Below are positions 18,574 to 26,662 of a DNA stretch of 42,262 nucleotides, piece after piece. The stretch comes from a bacterium. Its GTDB lineage: Bacteria; Krumholzibacteriota; Krumholzibacteriia; JACNKJ01. A program made the translations under genes and the position numbers. Location of the stretch: assembly GCA_016873475.1 (NCBI GenBank), contig VGXI01000007.1, positions 1 to 42,262 of the forward strand. The letters are read 5' to 3'. Under the pieces are notes generated by a model. The model made no database searches and was not told the DNA's origin. It saw only the letters and a program-made list of their open reading frames with translations. Position 1 is the stretch's first letter. Each line of letters opens with the position of its first letter.

Positions 18574-20010
18574 CTAGCCGTGTCTTCGCCAGGGATGACG
18601 GTCTACGCGACGCCGCCGCGCGATGCGGCCTACCGCCATCGCGATCCGCACGCGGGCGTAGTTCTGCAACGTGATGAAGGCCTCGGCCGTCGAGGGCACC
18701 TCGGGCTCGGCAATGAGCAGCAGGGGAATCAGCGCCGTCCAGCGCAGGAGCCCCGTGAGGCCGAAGAGCACCTGCTCGGACTGGAGCGCGAGCGGCCCGA
18801 GGGCGAGCGGCTCGGGCAGGAAGATCCCCGAGAGCAGCATCGTCGCCATCATGGCGAGGCCCGCGCAGGCGCCGTAGAGGCCGGCGTAGGCCTGCCGCCG
18901 GTTGGCCGGCGCGATCGCCAGCACGAAGTTCGTCCCCACCAACCCCGCGCCCGCCCACATCACGCCCGAGAAGAAGGCCTCGACGAAGAGGATCCCGTAG
19001 TGGCCCTCGGACACGAAGAGCCAGGCCTGCGGGATGAAGCCGCCCATCACGATCGACAGCGCCATCGCCGTGCGGTTGCCGAGGCGATCGACGAGGCGCC
19101 CCCAGACGCTGAGCGAAAGCAGCGAAGCCACGGTGCTGATCGTGCTGTAGATCTGGATCTCGACCAGGGGCATCGCCAGGTTGTCGATCATGAAGGGCTG
19201 CCAGAAGGGCGCGCCGACGCCGACGGCCAGCATCCACCACACCGCGAAGACGAGCAGGCGGCGGAAGTTCGGGTCGCGGAAGGGCGCGACGAGCAGGGTG
19301 GCCGCGCTGTCCACCTCGTGCGCCTTCGGCCGTTCGGGCTGACGCCATAGCAAGAGCTGCCCGATGCCGCCTACCAGCGCCGCGGCAGCGAAAAGCCAGG
19401 CGAAGGCCGGCAGCAGGTTCTCGGCGCGGGCCCAGCCCGGCCGCGCGATGAGCGGCCAGTCGCCGCTCTTCTGCATGCCGTCGAGCAGGAGGCCGAGCAG
19501 GGTGCCCGCCAGCGTGCCCGCCACGAGCAGCCACTGCGAGCGCCGCGCGAAGAAGCGCCCGCGCACCTCGCGCGGGATGAGGTCGCTGATCCAGGCCACC
19601 CAGATGTTCGCGCTCACGGACTGGGTGACGGCGCTCGCGAGCAGCAGCGCCATGAAGAGCGCGAGCGCCGCCGCGGGCGACCAGACCAGCGCGCCGAGCC
19701 CGAAACCGAACACGAGCAGCCGGCTGGTCGCGGCCCAGGCCACGGTGGCGCCGCGCCGCGAGCGGCGCCGCCGCGTGAGCAGGGAGCCCAGCGGCTGAAA
19801 GAGCAGCGAGAACTGCCCGATCGCCGCGAGGAGCCCGAGCTGCAGCGGCCCCGCGCCGAGCAGGAGCGCGAACTTCGTCGTGAAGACGCTGCCCGGCTGG
19901 GCGATGGTGAAGTGAATCTGGGCGAGGGCGCCCTCGACCGTGGAGATGCGCGTCGCGCGCTGGACGAGCGCGGCGTCCGCGGCGGCCGGCAACGGCTGCT
20001 CGTCGATCAT
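18574..20010 (-). CDS. Major facilitator superfamily transporter
   Basis: The 478-residue integral membrane protein has about 12 hydrophobic segments. In the first half, one reads FALLLGAGPLQLGLLAAIGQ, and GSLLTRRRRSRRG sits at the position of the loop 2-3 motif. WISDLIPREVRGRFFARR is a typical post-helix-4/5 motif of this MFS subgroup. GRLVDRLGNRTAMALSIVMG is the equivalent second-half motif. A longer hydrophilic stretch near the middle separates the halves. The substrate cannot be inferred. The ATG at 20010 is preferred because GGAGGGG lies 7 bases upstream; a GTG two codons earlier is too close to that site. The promoter side is the unusual hairpin-rich region 20011-20607, shared with a divergent sensor-like gene. 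Confidence 0.8.
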   Translation of the reverse strand: MIDEQPLPAAADAALVQRATRISTVEGALAQIHFTIAQPGSVFTTKFALLLGAGPLQLGLLAAIGQFSLLFQPLGSLLTRRRRSRRGATVAWAATSRLLVFGFGLGALVWSPAAALALFMALLLASAVTQSVSANIWVAWISDLIPREVRGRFFARRSQWLLVAGTLAGTLLGLLLDGMQKSGDWPLIARPGWARAENLLPAFAWLFAAAALVGGIGQLLLWRQPERPKAHEVDSAATLLVAPFRDPNFRRLLVFAVWWMLAVGVGAPFWQPFMIDNLAMPLVEIQIYSTISTVASLLSLSVWGRLVDRLGNRTAMALSIVMGGFIPQAWLFVSEGHYGILFVEAFFSGVMWAGAGLVGTNFVLAIAPANRRQAYAGLYGACAGLAMMATMLLSGIFLPEPLALGPLALQSEQVLFGLTGLLRWTALIPLLLIAEPEVPSTAEAFITLQNYARVRIAMAVGRIARRRRVDRHPWRRHG

Positions 20011-20059
20011 GCGCACGCCCCTCCGCTGAAGCCGCGCGAGAAGACCCCGACGCGGGCTG

Positions 20060-20159
20060 CACTGTCAAGACGGCGCTGCAGGTCCGCTGCACCTTCCCCT
20101 CGCTCGCATACTAAGCTCGCTCGAGAAAGGTGCAGCGGGCCCGCGCCGCCCTGGCAGTG
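20060..20159 (+). repeat. Extended hairpin element, copy 1
   Basis: A perfect 12-bp stem, ccgctgcacctt (20084-20095) and aaggtgcagcgg (20127-20138), surrounds a 31-nt loop. An outer arm pairs 20060-20076 with 20143-20159 at 14 of 17 positions. In the loop the octamer ctcgctcg occurs twice as a direct repeat, on either side of the core catactaag. Copy 2 has the same loop plan in the opposite orientation. Confidence 0.7.
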
Positions 20160-20301
20160 CCCCGTGGCTTGCGTAGGCCGCCGGTCGCGCCGCGGCAGAA
20201 CCCCCGCGCCGGGCCCTGCCCACGCGGCTGCAGTTGTAGCGCGCGCCCACGATTGCCGGCCCGCCGCACCCCCGCCGCGGACGCGGCACCAGCGCGGGTC
20301 C

Positions 20302-20419
20302 GTGCAGACCTTGCTGCGGGGTGGACGGCGGCGGCCAGGGCCTTCTGCGAATGAGCTTAGTATGCGAATGAGCGGAAGGCCCTGGCCGCTGCTTTCCCGC
20401 TGGGCGGCAAGTTCTGCAC
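20302..20419 (-). repeat. Extended hairpin element, copy 2 (inverted)
   Basis: A perfect 14-bp stem, gcggccagggcctt (20331-20344) and aaggccctggccgc (20376-20389), again surrounds exactly 31 nt. Outer arms 20302-20314 and 20407-20419 pair at 12 of 13 positions. Read on the minus strand, the loop has the octamer ctcattcg twice around the same catactaag core. It matches the loop of copy 1 at 23 of 31 positions, while the stems are unrelated. Confidence 0.7.
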
Positions 20420-20607
20420 GGCGCTTGCACAGGCTTCCCCGTCCGCGGCGGCGATGCGCGGGCCCGGCGCCGAAGGCAAGCAGTCACAAGCGCTTGCCGG
20501 GGGCGACCTCGGGGCCTGCCGCGCGGGCGGTATCCGGCGGCCAGTCTCGCGCCGCCGGCTGGACGAAAAGCGTCCGCCGCCCCGCCGTCCCAGCTCGGGG
20601 GTTCCCG

Positions 20608-22548
20608 GTGCCGGCTCGCCAGCCTTCGCTCCGCCGCCTGCTCGCCACCGCCGTCCTCCTCTCGCTCGTCGCTCCGGCGGCACGCGCTGCGGAGCTGCCG
20701 CCGGCCGACGCCGATGCCGAGCTGCTCGCGCAGCAGATCGAGGCCGAACTCACCCGCCTGCGCCAGTTCACGGCCGCCTTCGCGAGCGATCCTCTCTTTC
20801 GCCACCACGAGCACTGGTATCGTCCCTGGCAGGACAATGCGATCGTCCAGCTCATGGATCGCACGGTGGCCAGCCTCGACGGCCTGCTGCTCACCCAGCT
20901 CGTCGATCTCGACGGCCAGCTCGTCGCCGTCAACGCGCACGGCGCCGACAAGCTGCCAGTCGATTCGCAGACGCTCTACCTCGACGACTTCCGCCAGCGC
21001 CCTTGGTTCCTCGCCCTCGCGGCCGCCGGCGCCCAGGCGCGGTCGCGAATCGAGGGGCCGGTCGACGACCCGGACGTCGCCCGCGTCTTCGTCAAGGAAG
21101 ATGAGGTCCTGCGCGTGACGGTGCCGGTCTTCGCGGGCCAGCGTCTCGTCGCCGTGCTCAGCCACTGCCTGCGTTTCGCGCCGCTCGCGGCGCGCGTCGC
21201 CGAGGCGGCCCGGGCGCCCGGCGCCGAGCCCGGCAGCGCGGTCGCGCTCTTCGATGGGGCGGGCGACCTGATCGCGGGCGACGAGCCCGCGCTCGGCAGT
21301 CTCGACTGCGACGTCATCGAGTACCCGATCACGGCAGGAGGCGAGCAGCGCTGGACTCTGCGCGCCTATCTGCCGCAGGCCGGCGCCTGGCAGCGGAGCT
21401 GGCGCGACCTGCGCGCGATCTTCCCCACGCGGGCCGAGCTGACCAGCTGGCCGGCGCGCGCCTTCGGGACCTCGGCGCTGGTCGTCCTCACGGTCCTGGC
21501 ATTCGGGTTCCTTCGTCGCCGGCGGGGCGCGCTGCCCTCCCTGACACGCGTGCCCTTCCTGAAACGCCGGCGGCCCTTGCTTCGGCGGGCGCCGCGTCCG
21601 GCGGCCTACAAGCCGGCGCCGCTGCCCAAGCGGCCGCCGATGGCTGCGCCGCGCGCGCCGCTCACCCCGGCCGAGAAGGCCTACGAGCTCCTTGCGGCCA
21701 TCCTCGGCAGCTTGCAGGGCACGCTTCACGCCTTGGCTGACGGCAGCGAGGCCATCGCCGAGCACCGCCGCGATCCGCTCGGCGGTCGCGGCCCCGGCTC
21801 CGCGCTGCAGGCGCTGCGGCGCGCCGCCGGCCTGAGCGAGCTGCTGCGCGGACTGGAGAACCACGCCCGCCACTGCCGCGAGGACGCCGCGCTCGCCCCC
21901 GAGCTCAAGCAGGTCGTCGATGTGTTTGCGCGCCTGGGCCGCGAGATCGAGGCCCTGATGGCGCCCCTCGGCGAGACGGAGGCGCGCCTCGCCCGCCTGC
22001 CGCGCAGCGGCCTGCGCGCGGGCGCCGACGCCCAGACCTACGCCGAGTTGACGGGCGCCCTGCATCGCACCGTGGGTGTGATGACGGCCCTGCAGAGCGG
22101 GCTCGGGCGGCTCTCGCCGCGCGGCCTGCGCGGGGAGTCGCTGCCCGGGGCGGCGCAGCAGGACTGGCAGGAAGCGGCCGCCGAGCTGCAGGACCTGCTG
22201 CTCACGCTGGCGCGCGAGCTGGGCGCTACCTGCAAGCTGCTCGAACTGCTGCCGACACCCGCGGTCAGTTCGGTGATCAGCGTGCGCGACGTGAGCGCAG
22301 CCTCCGGCCAACTCGCGCCGAGCGGCGCCGCGGCGAGCGCGATCGCGCCGCCGGCGCTCGCGCCCGCTGCGCCGCCGCCGGACTTTGCCGCCGGTGGCGC
22401 GCGGCCCATCGGCGACGAGCCGACGCCGCTGCCCGGTCGCCCCGCGGCCGCCGCACCCGCGCCGGCATTCGAGATGATCTCGCAGCGCCCGGCGCCCGCG
22501 CCCAGCGCGCCGCCGCGCTTCGAGATTCTCGGGGGGCGTCGCGCCTAG
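20608..22548 (+). CDS. Membrane sensor-like protein with extracytoplasmic Cache-type domain
   Basis: The 646-residue protein opens with a signal anchor (residues ~5-25). An extracytoplasmic domain runs to about residue 275 and has features of dCache sensors: the long entry helix, YLDDFRQRPWFLALAAAGA and then VLRVTVPVFAGQRLVAVLSHCL. A second membrane helix (around 283-301, SALVVLTVLAFGFL) leads to a basic Pro-rich segment. An all-alpha cytoplasmic region of about 220 residues follows, and then an Ala/Pro-rich tail. I see no kinase, GGDEF, HAMP or methyl-accepting signature, so the output is unknown. The GTG at 20608 is chosen because the signal anchor follows directly. The frame is open further upstream through the hairpin region, but that part does not look coding. 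It ends four bases from the convergent beta-helix gene. Confidence 0.6.
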   Translation: MPARQPSLRRLLATAVLLSLVAPAARAAELPPADADAELLAQQIEAELTRLRQFTAAFASDPLFRHHEHWYRPWQDNAIVQLMDRTVASLDGLLLTQLVDLDGQLVAVNAHGADKLPVDSQTLYLDDFRQRPWFLALAAAGAQARSRIEGPVDDPDVARVFVKEDEVLRVTVPVFAGQRLVAVLSHCLRFAPLAARVAEAARAPGAEPGSAVALFDGAGDLIAGDEPALGSLDCDVIEYPITAGGEQRWTLRAYLPQAGAWQRSWRDLRAIFPTRAELTSWPARAFGTSALVVLTVLAFGFLRRRRGALPSLTRVPFLKRRRPLLRRAPRPAAYKPAPLPKRPPMAAPRAPLTPAEKAYELLAAILGSLQGTLHALADGSEAIAEHRRDPLGGRGPGSALQALRRAAGLSELLRGLENHARHCREDAALAPELKQVVDVFARLGREIEALMAPLGETEARLARLPRSGLRAGADAQTYAELTGALHRTVGVMTALQSGLGRLSPRGLRGESLPGAAQQDWQEAAAELQDLLLTLARELGATCKLLELLPTPAVSSVISVRDVSAASGQLAPSGAAASAIAPPALAPAAPPPDFAAGGARPIGDEPTPLPGRPAAAAPAPAFEMISQRPAPAPSAPPRFEILGGRRA

Positions 22549-22552
22549 ATGC

Positions 22553-25500
22553 TCATTTGAGCAGGAGCATCTTCCGCGTAAGGCGGCGGCCTTCGACCTC
22601 GAGCCGCAGGAAGTAGACGCCCGACGCGAGGGCGCGACCGGCGGCATCCTTCCCAAGCCACCGCGGCTCGTGGTAGCCAGCCGGCAGGCGTTCGCCGGCG
22701 ATCAAGGTGGCGACCCGACGGCCGAGCGCATCGTGGACACAGAGATCGACCGTAGCCGGCCGTGGCAAGCCGAAGCGAATCGTCGTGCTCGGATTGAAGG
22801 GATTCGGGCTGTTCTGCGAGAGGCTCAGCGCCCGCGGCACATCCGCATCGGGCAGGGCCGTAGCTGCGCAGCCCTGCCCGAAGGGACCCATCTGTACTCC
22901 GCACGCGTTGTTCGCGGGGAGGCAGGGGGAGTTCGCGGCAAGCTGGAGGTCGCCCGCTTCGCGATCGCAGAAGTGAGGATCGAGGGAGATGTTACCCTGG
23001 CTGCCCGTCGGATCGGGCAGGCCGAGGAAGTCGCCGCCCTCGTTGCCGAAGACATCGCTACAGCTCATCGCCAGAGCCAGCGTGTCGTTCGGGCTGTAGA
23101 AGCCGCCGCCCCCGGTGCCGAAAGCGAGGATGCAATTCGCCAGCACGGGTGCGGCGCCGGCCTCGAGGTAGATGCCGCCGCCGAGGGCCGTGTGCCCCGC
23201 CGCGATGGCGCCGTTACCCGAGAAACTGCAGTTGAGGAAGCTCGGCGCTGCGCTGCCCGCCAGGTAAACGGCACCGCCGGAGACATCTCCCGGGTCGTCG
23301 AGCATGCAGGCCTCGTTGTCGACGAAACTGCAGTAGATGAAGCTCGGGGCACCACCCTCGCAATAGATGGCGCCGCCGTAGGCATCCCAGGTCCAGCGCT
23401 CGTTGTAAGTGTAGAGAGGGGCTGCCTGATTGCCGATGAACTGGCTGTTGATAAAGATCGGTGAAGCGTCCTGGAGGTAGATCGCACCGCCCATGACGCC
23501 GATGTTGTTCTCGAATCGGCAGCCGAAGAACTGCGGGGCAGCATTGCCGCTGCAGTACACAGCGCCGCCCTGCGTCAGCTCGCCCTCTTGTCGCCCATCG
23601 TTGTTCCGAAAAAGGACATTCACGAGCTGAGGGCTGGATCCCCAGCAAGAGAACGCTGCACTGTCCAGGGCGTACAGGGCGTCGGGCAGGGCGCCACTGT
23701 CTTCGATGATCACATCTTCGAAGCGTGGGGCCCCCAGGCCATAGCAGCTGACTGCTACGTCGCAGTCCGCGATCGTGAGACCTCGGATCGTGAGGTCGTC
23801 ATTCGCCTGCATCAAGAGCCCGATCGAGCCATGTTGCAGGACAGTCACCTGGGGGCCGCTGAGCGATTGCATGCAGATCGCCTTGTTGCCAAGATCGAGT
23901 CCTGGGATTCCGTACTCGTCCGTTGGCAGGTTGTAGGTGCCGGGGAGCACTATGAGTGTGTCGCCGTCGTCGCAGAAGTCCACGGCCTCCTGCAGGTCGG
24001 CAAAGTCGGTGGGAAACTGGAAGCGTGTGGGGTTGCTGGCGAGGTAGTCCTCGGCCGTGTGATCACTGGCCAGCTCGTCGTAGCTCCGGGCGGCGGGTGT
24101 GAAGCGCAGGTGCGCCGCGCCCGGGGTCAGTGTCCCGCTCCAGCCTTCCGGGAGCCAGACGCCGTAGCTGCCGTCTGCCTGGGTCTCTACGAGGACGGCC
24201 AGTCCTTCAAGGAGTACGCCGGGCAGCCCCTGGCTGGCCGCGTCGCGCACCGTACCGGCGATGCGGTGCAGGACGCCGGTGCCGCCCTCGCCCAACGCAC
24301 CGATGAGGACGCCGCAGGTGTTGCCGGTGGGCAGGCAGGGCGAGTCGGCGTGCAGATGCCAATCGCCTGCGCTGAGGTCGCTGAACAGGGGATCCGCGGC
24401 GAGGTTGCCGCCCTGCCCCGTGAGATCGCCGAACTCGCCCGTGTAGTTGCCACCCTGGTTCTGCCAGAGGTTGCTGCAGTTGATCGACAGCAGCGCGTCC
24501 TCGCTTCCCGAGATGCCGCCGTCCCCAGCGTTGAAGGCGACCAGGCAGCGACTGAGCGTGGCGCTGCCGCCGGCCAGCGCGATGACCGCACCCACGCCCG
24601 TGCAGGCATTATCGACGAAGGTGGCGTTCATGAGACTGAGCTGACTGTTCTGGGCGTCGAGACCGCAGGCGAGGACGGCGCTGCGGTTGCCGCCCACGAG
24701 CAATCCGTCGATTGCGACGCTGGACTGGCGCAAGGCGATCCCCGCGCCGCCGCCGTCGTAGGCATAGCCATCCACGATGACGATGTCCTCGAGCAGTGCC
24801 CCGGCTGCGCCCTGCATGTAGATCGCGCCGCCGGCGCCGCCGACACCGCCGGCGCGGCAGTGCACGAAGCGAAGATCGCGCAGGGTCGGCGAGGCACCCG
24901 CGCTGTAGATGCCCCCGCCACTGGCGCTGCTCGGCATGCCGTCGAGAATCGTGAAGCCCTGGATCAATGTGGCCGGTGTCTGGCCCTGATTCACGGTGAA
25001 AGCACGATAGTAGTTGCCGCAATCCAGGGTGGTCACTTCAGAGCCTCCCGAACCGAGCACCACCACGTCGAAGGGGGGCAGGAGCAGGTTGCGGTTCCCC
25101 GTTCCCGCGTAGGTGCCCGGAGCGACGAAGACCGTGTCGCCCGGGGCAGCCACCGCAAGGGCCGCTGCGATCGTAGGGTAATCAAGGGGCACTTCGAGAC
25201 CGGTGTCGTGCGAAGCAACGAAATCCTGGTCGATCTGGTCGACGACAACGCCGGTGTAGACTCGACTCGAGGGAGTGAAGGCGTAGCCAAGGAGGCTTGG
25301 GACGAGGGTGCCGCTCCAGCCGTCCACCACATCGACGGCGTAGCTGCCGCTCGCGTCCGTGAGGACCGGCGGGCCGCCTGCTCCCGTGATCTCGACGCCG
25401 ACGAGCGGCTGCCCATCGCCGTCGATCACGTGCCCGGCAATGACGATGCTTGGATAGGTGCACCCGACCGCGAAGCAGCCCATGAGAGAACCGCAATCGT

Positions 25501-26590
25501 TGTGCTCAGGCAGGCAGGGGGAGGCAATCTCGAGCGAGTAGTCACCTGCATCGAGGTCGCAGAAGCGTGGGTCTAGGCTGATGTTGCCGTCAACGCCGAT
25601 CGGGTCTTCCGGGAAGTTGACGAAATCACCGCCGGGGTGGCCGTACAGGTCGCAGCAGTTCAGAGTTACCGTGGCGCTGTTCGTTCGCTGCAGACCGCTG
25701 CCGGCGTTGAAGGCAACGAGGCTCTCGCCGAGCATGCCGATTGCCTGATAGCCGAAATTGAGCGTGGCCAGGGGTGAAGTGTTGGCGACGATCGTGAGGC
25801 TCTGGAGATCGAGCGTCGAGTTCAGGGCTGAGAAGGCGCCGCCCGTATTGCCGGCCTGGTTTGCGGCTATCAGCGCCTCACTCAGGTGAATCACGGACTG
25901 CGTCGCGTAACAGGCGCCCCCGATGTCGTCGGCGGTGTTGCCTCGCAAAGTGGCTCCGGTGGCAGCGAGTTCCGACCCGCTGGCATAGATCGCCCCGCCA
26001 TCATCGCCGGCGACATTGTCCGTGAGAAGGAACTCACCCGCGACGGTCACCTGCGCTTGGTCGAGGTGGATTGCCCCGCCGTCGCCCGTGCTCGTGCACC
26101 CGCTGATCCGGATGTCGAAGAGCTGGACGTCGGTGGCATGAAGAGCCAGTGCGCCGCCATTGCCGGCCCGGCAAGTGGAGAAGACGAGATCGCGCAGGGT
26201 CGCACGCGAACCGTCGAGGTAGATGCCGCCGCCACGGCCGACACCCGAGATCCTCCCTTGGTAGATCGTGAAGCCTCGGATCTCAGCGGCCGGGCTCTCT
26301 CCACCGGAAAGGTAAAAGGCGCGGTTGAGATTCTGGGGATCAATCGTGGTTCCGCCGGAGCCGGCAATGCTCATGACCAGGATGTCCAGCCCTCGCAGCC
26401 GGATGCCGCTGTTACCGATGCCCCGGTAGGTACCGGGTCCGCAAAGGACGGTATCACCACTGGCGGCATGATCAATCGCGGTCTGGATGTTGAGGAAGTT
26501 CCCGCTGCCGTCCGGGTTTACCCGAATGACAGTTCCGCCCGCCGGGCCAGCGATGATACTGAGGATGATCGCAAGGAACGCTGAGCGCAT
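22553..26590 (-). CDS. Giant secreted protein with three beta-helix blocks and a FlgD-like sorting tail
   Basis: The 1345-residue protein has a signal peptide (residues 1-20) and three right-handed beta-helix blocks (about 23-375, 465-770 and 857-1235). Each starts with a YPTI-type entry and a GDT(V/L)xVxPGTY strand, and ends in a SPCLPxxNxCGxxxG motif. Two carboxypeptidase-regulatory-like beta-sandwich linkers separate the blocks (about 380-460 and 775-850; IAGHVIDGDG and IAGTVRDAAS). The C-terminus (about 1250-1345) has NSPNPFNPSTTI, RVATLIAGERLPAGYH and SGVYFLRL, which is the FlgD-like/type IX sorting style of FCB bacteria. It is probably exported to the cell surface or medium and could bind or cut a polysaccharide, but no catalytic residues are evident. 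The ATG at 26590 follows GGAGGGG and gives the signal peptide at the terminus. Confidence 0.8.
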   Translation of the reverse strand: MRSAFLAIILSIIAGPAGGTVIRVNPDGSGNFLNIQTAIDHAASGDTVLCGPGTYRGIGNSGIRLRGLDILVMSIAGSGGTTIDPQNLNRAFYLSGGESPAAEIRGFTIYQGRISGVGRGGGIYLDGSRATLRDLVFSTCRAGNGGALALHATDVQLFDIRISGCTSTGDGGAIHLDQAQVTVAGEFLLTDNVAGDDGGAIYASGSELAATGATLRGNTADDIGGACYATQSVIHLSEALIAANQAGNTGGAFSALNSTLDLQSLTIVANTSPLATLNFGYQAIGMLGESLVAFNAGSGLQRTNSATVTLNCCDLYGHPGGDFVNFPEDPIGVDGNISLDPRFCDLDAGDYSLEIASPCLPEHNDCGSLMGCFAVGCTYPSIVIAGHVIDGDGQPLVGVEITGAGGPPVLTDASGSYAVDVVDGWSGTLVPSLLGYAFTPSSRVYTGVVVDQIDQDFVASHDTGLEVPLDYPTIAAALAVAAPGDTVFVAPGTYAGTGNRNLLLPPFDVVVLGSGGSEVTTLDCGNYYRAFTVNQGQTPATLIQGFTILDGMPSSASGGGIYSAGASPTLRDLRFVHCRAGGVGGAGGAIYMQGAAGALLEDIVIVDGYAYDGGGAGIALRQSSVAIDGLLVGGNRSAVLACGLDAQNSQLSLMNATFVDNACTGVGAVIALAGGSATLSRCLVAFNAGDGGISGSEDALLSINCSNLWQNQGGNYTGEFGDLTGQGGNLAADPLFSDLSAGDWHLHADSPCLPTGNTCGVLIGALGEGGTGVLHRIAGTVRDAASQGLPGVLLEGLAVLVETQADGSYGVWLPEGWSGTLTPGAAHLRFTPAARSYDELASDHTAEDYLASNPTRFQFPTDFADLQEAVDFCDDGDTLIVLPGTYNLPTDEYGIPGLDLGNKAICMQSLSGPQVTVLQHGSIGLLMQANDDLTIRGLTIADCDVAVSCYGLGAPRFEDVIIEDSGALPDALYALDSAAFSCWGSSPQLVNVLFRNNDGRQEGELTQGGAVYCSGNAAPQFFGCRFENNIGVMGGAIYLQDASPIFINSQFIGNQAAPLYTYNERWTWDAYGGAIYCEGGAPSFIYCSFVDNEACMLDDPGDVSGGAVYLAGSAAPSFLNCSFSGNGAIAAGHTALGGGIYLEAGAAPVLANCILAFGTGGGGFYSPNDTLALAMSCSDVFGNEGGDFLGLPDPTGSQGNISLDPHFCDREAGDLQLAANSPCLPANNACGVQMGPFGQGCAATALPDADVPRALSLSQNSPNPFNPSTTIRFGLPRPATVDLCVHDALGRRVATLIAGERLPAGYHEPRWLGKDAAGRALASGVYFLRLEVEGRRLTRKMLLLK

Positions 26591-26662
26591 GGCCCCTCCC
26601 TTCCCGTGCGAATCAGATGATAGCACAGAAAGACGAGGCCGCGCAGCCGCGAAACTGAACAG

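Larger units (their letters stand above)
20011..20607. other. Gene-free divergent region with hairpin elements
   Basis: About 600 bases lie between the MFS start and the sensor-like gene. The frames that cross it have no family-like sequence. It holds the two long related hairpins (20060-20159 and 20302-20419) and a smaller one, ggcaagc/gcttgcc, at 20475-20498. I find no convincing -35/-10 pair for either flanking gene. The region could encode a structured RNA or be a remnant of a small mobile element. Confidence 0.6.

Noticed and set aside
20060-20419. Integron attC sites or a retron msr/msd locus
   Set aside because: attC sites do not share a conserved 31-nt loop, and there is no integrase. 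There is also no reverse transcriptase gene nearby for a retron. Both ideas lack their required partner.
20060-20419. MITE with terminal inverted repeats gcatactaagctc
   Set aside because: Similarity and pairing extend outside the supposed ends on both sides and I see no target-site duplication. It is kept as a possibility only.
20340-20607. Earlier ATG start of the sensor-like protein inside hairpin copy 2
   Set aside because: It would add about 80 Arg/Pro-rich residues before the signal anchor and would place the start within the repeat element. The GTG at 20608 fits the topology.
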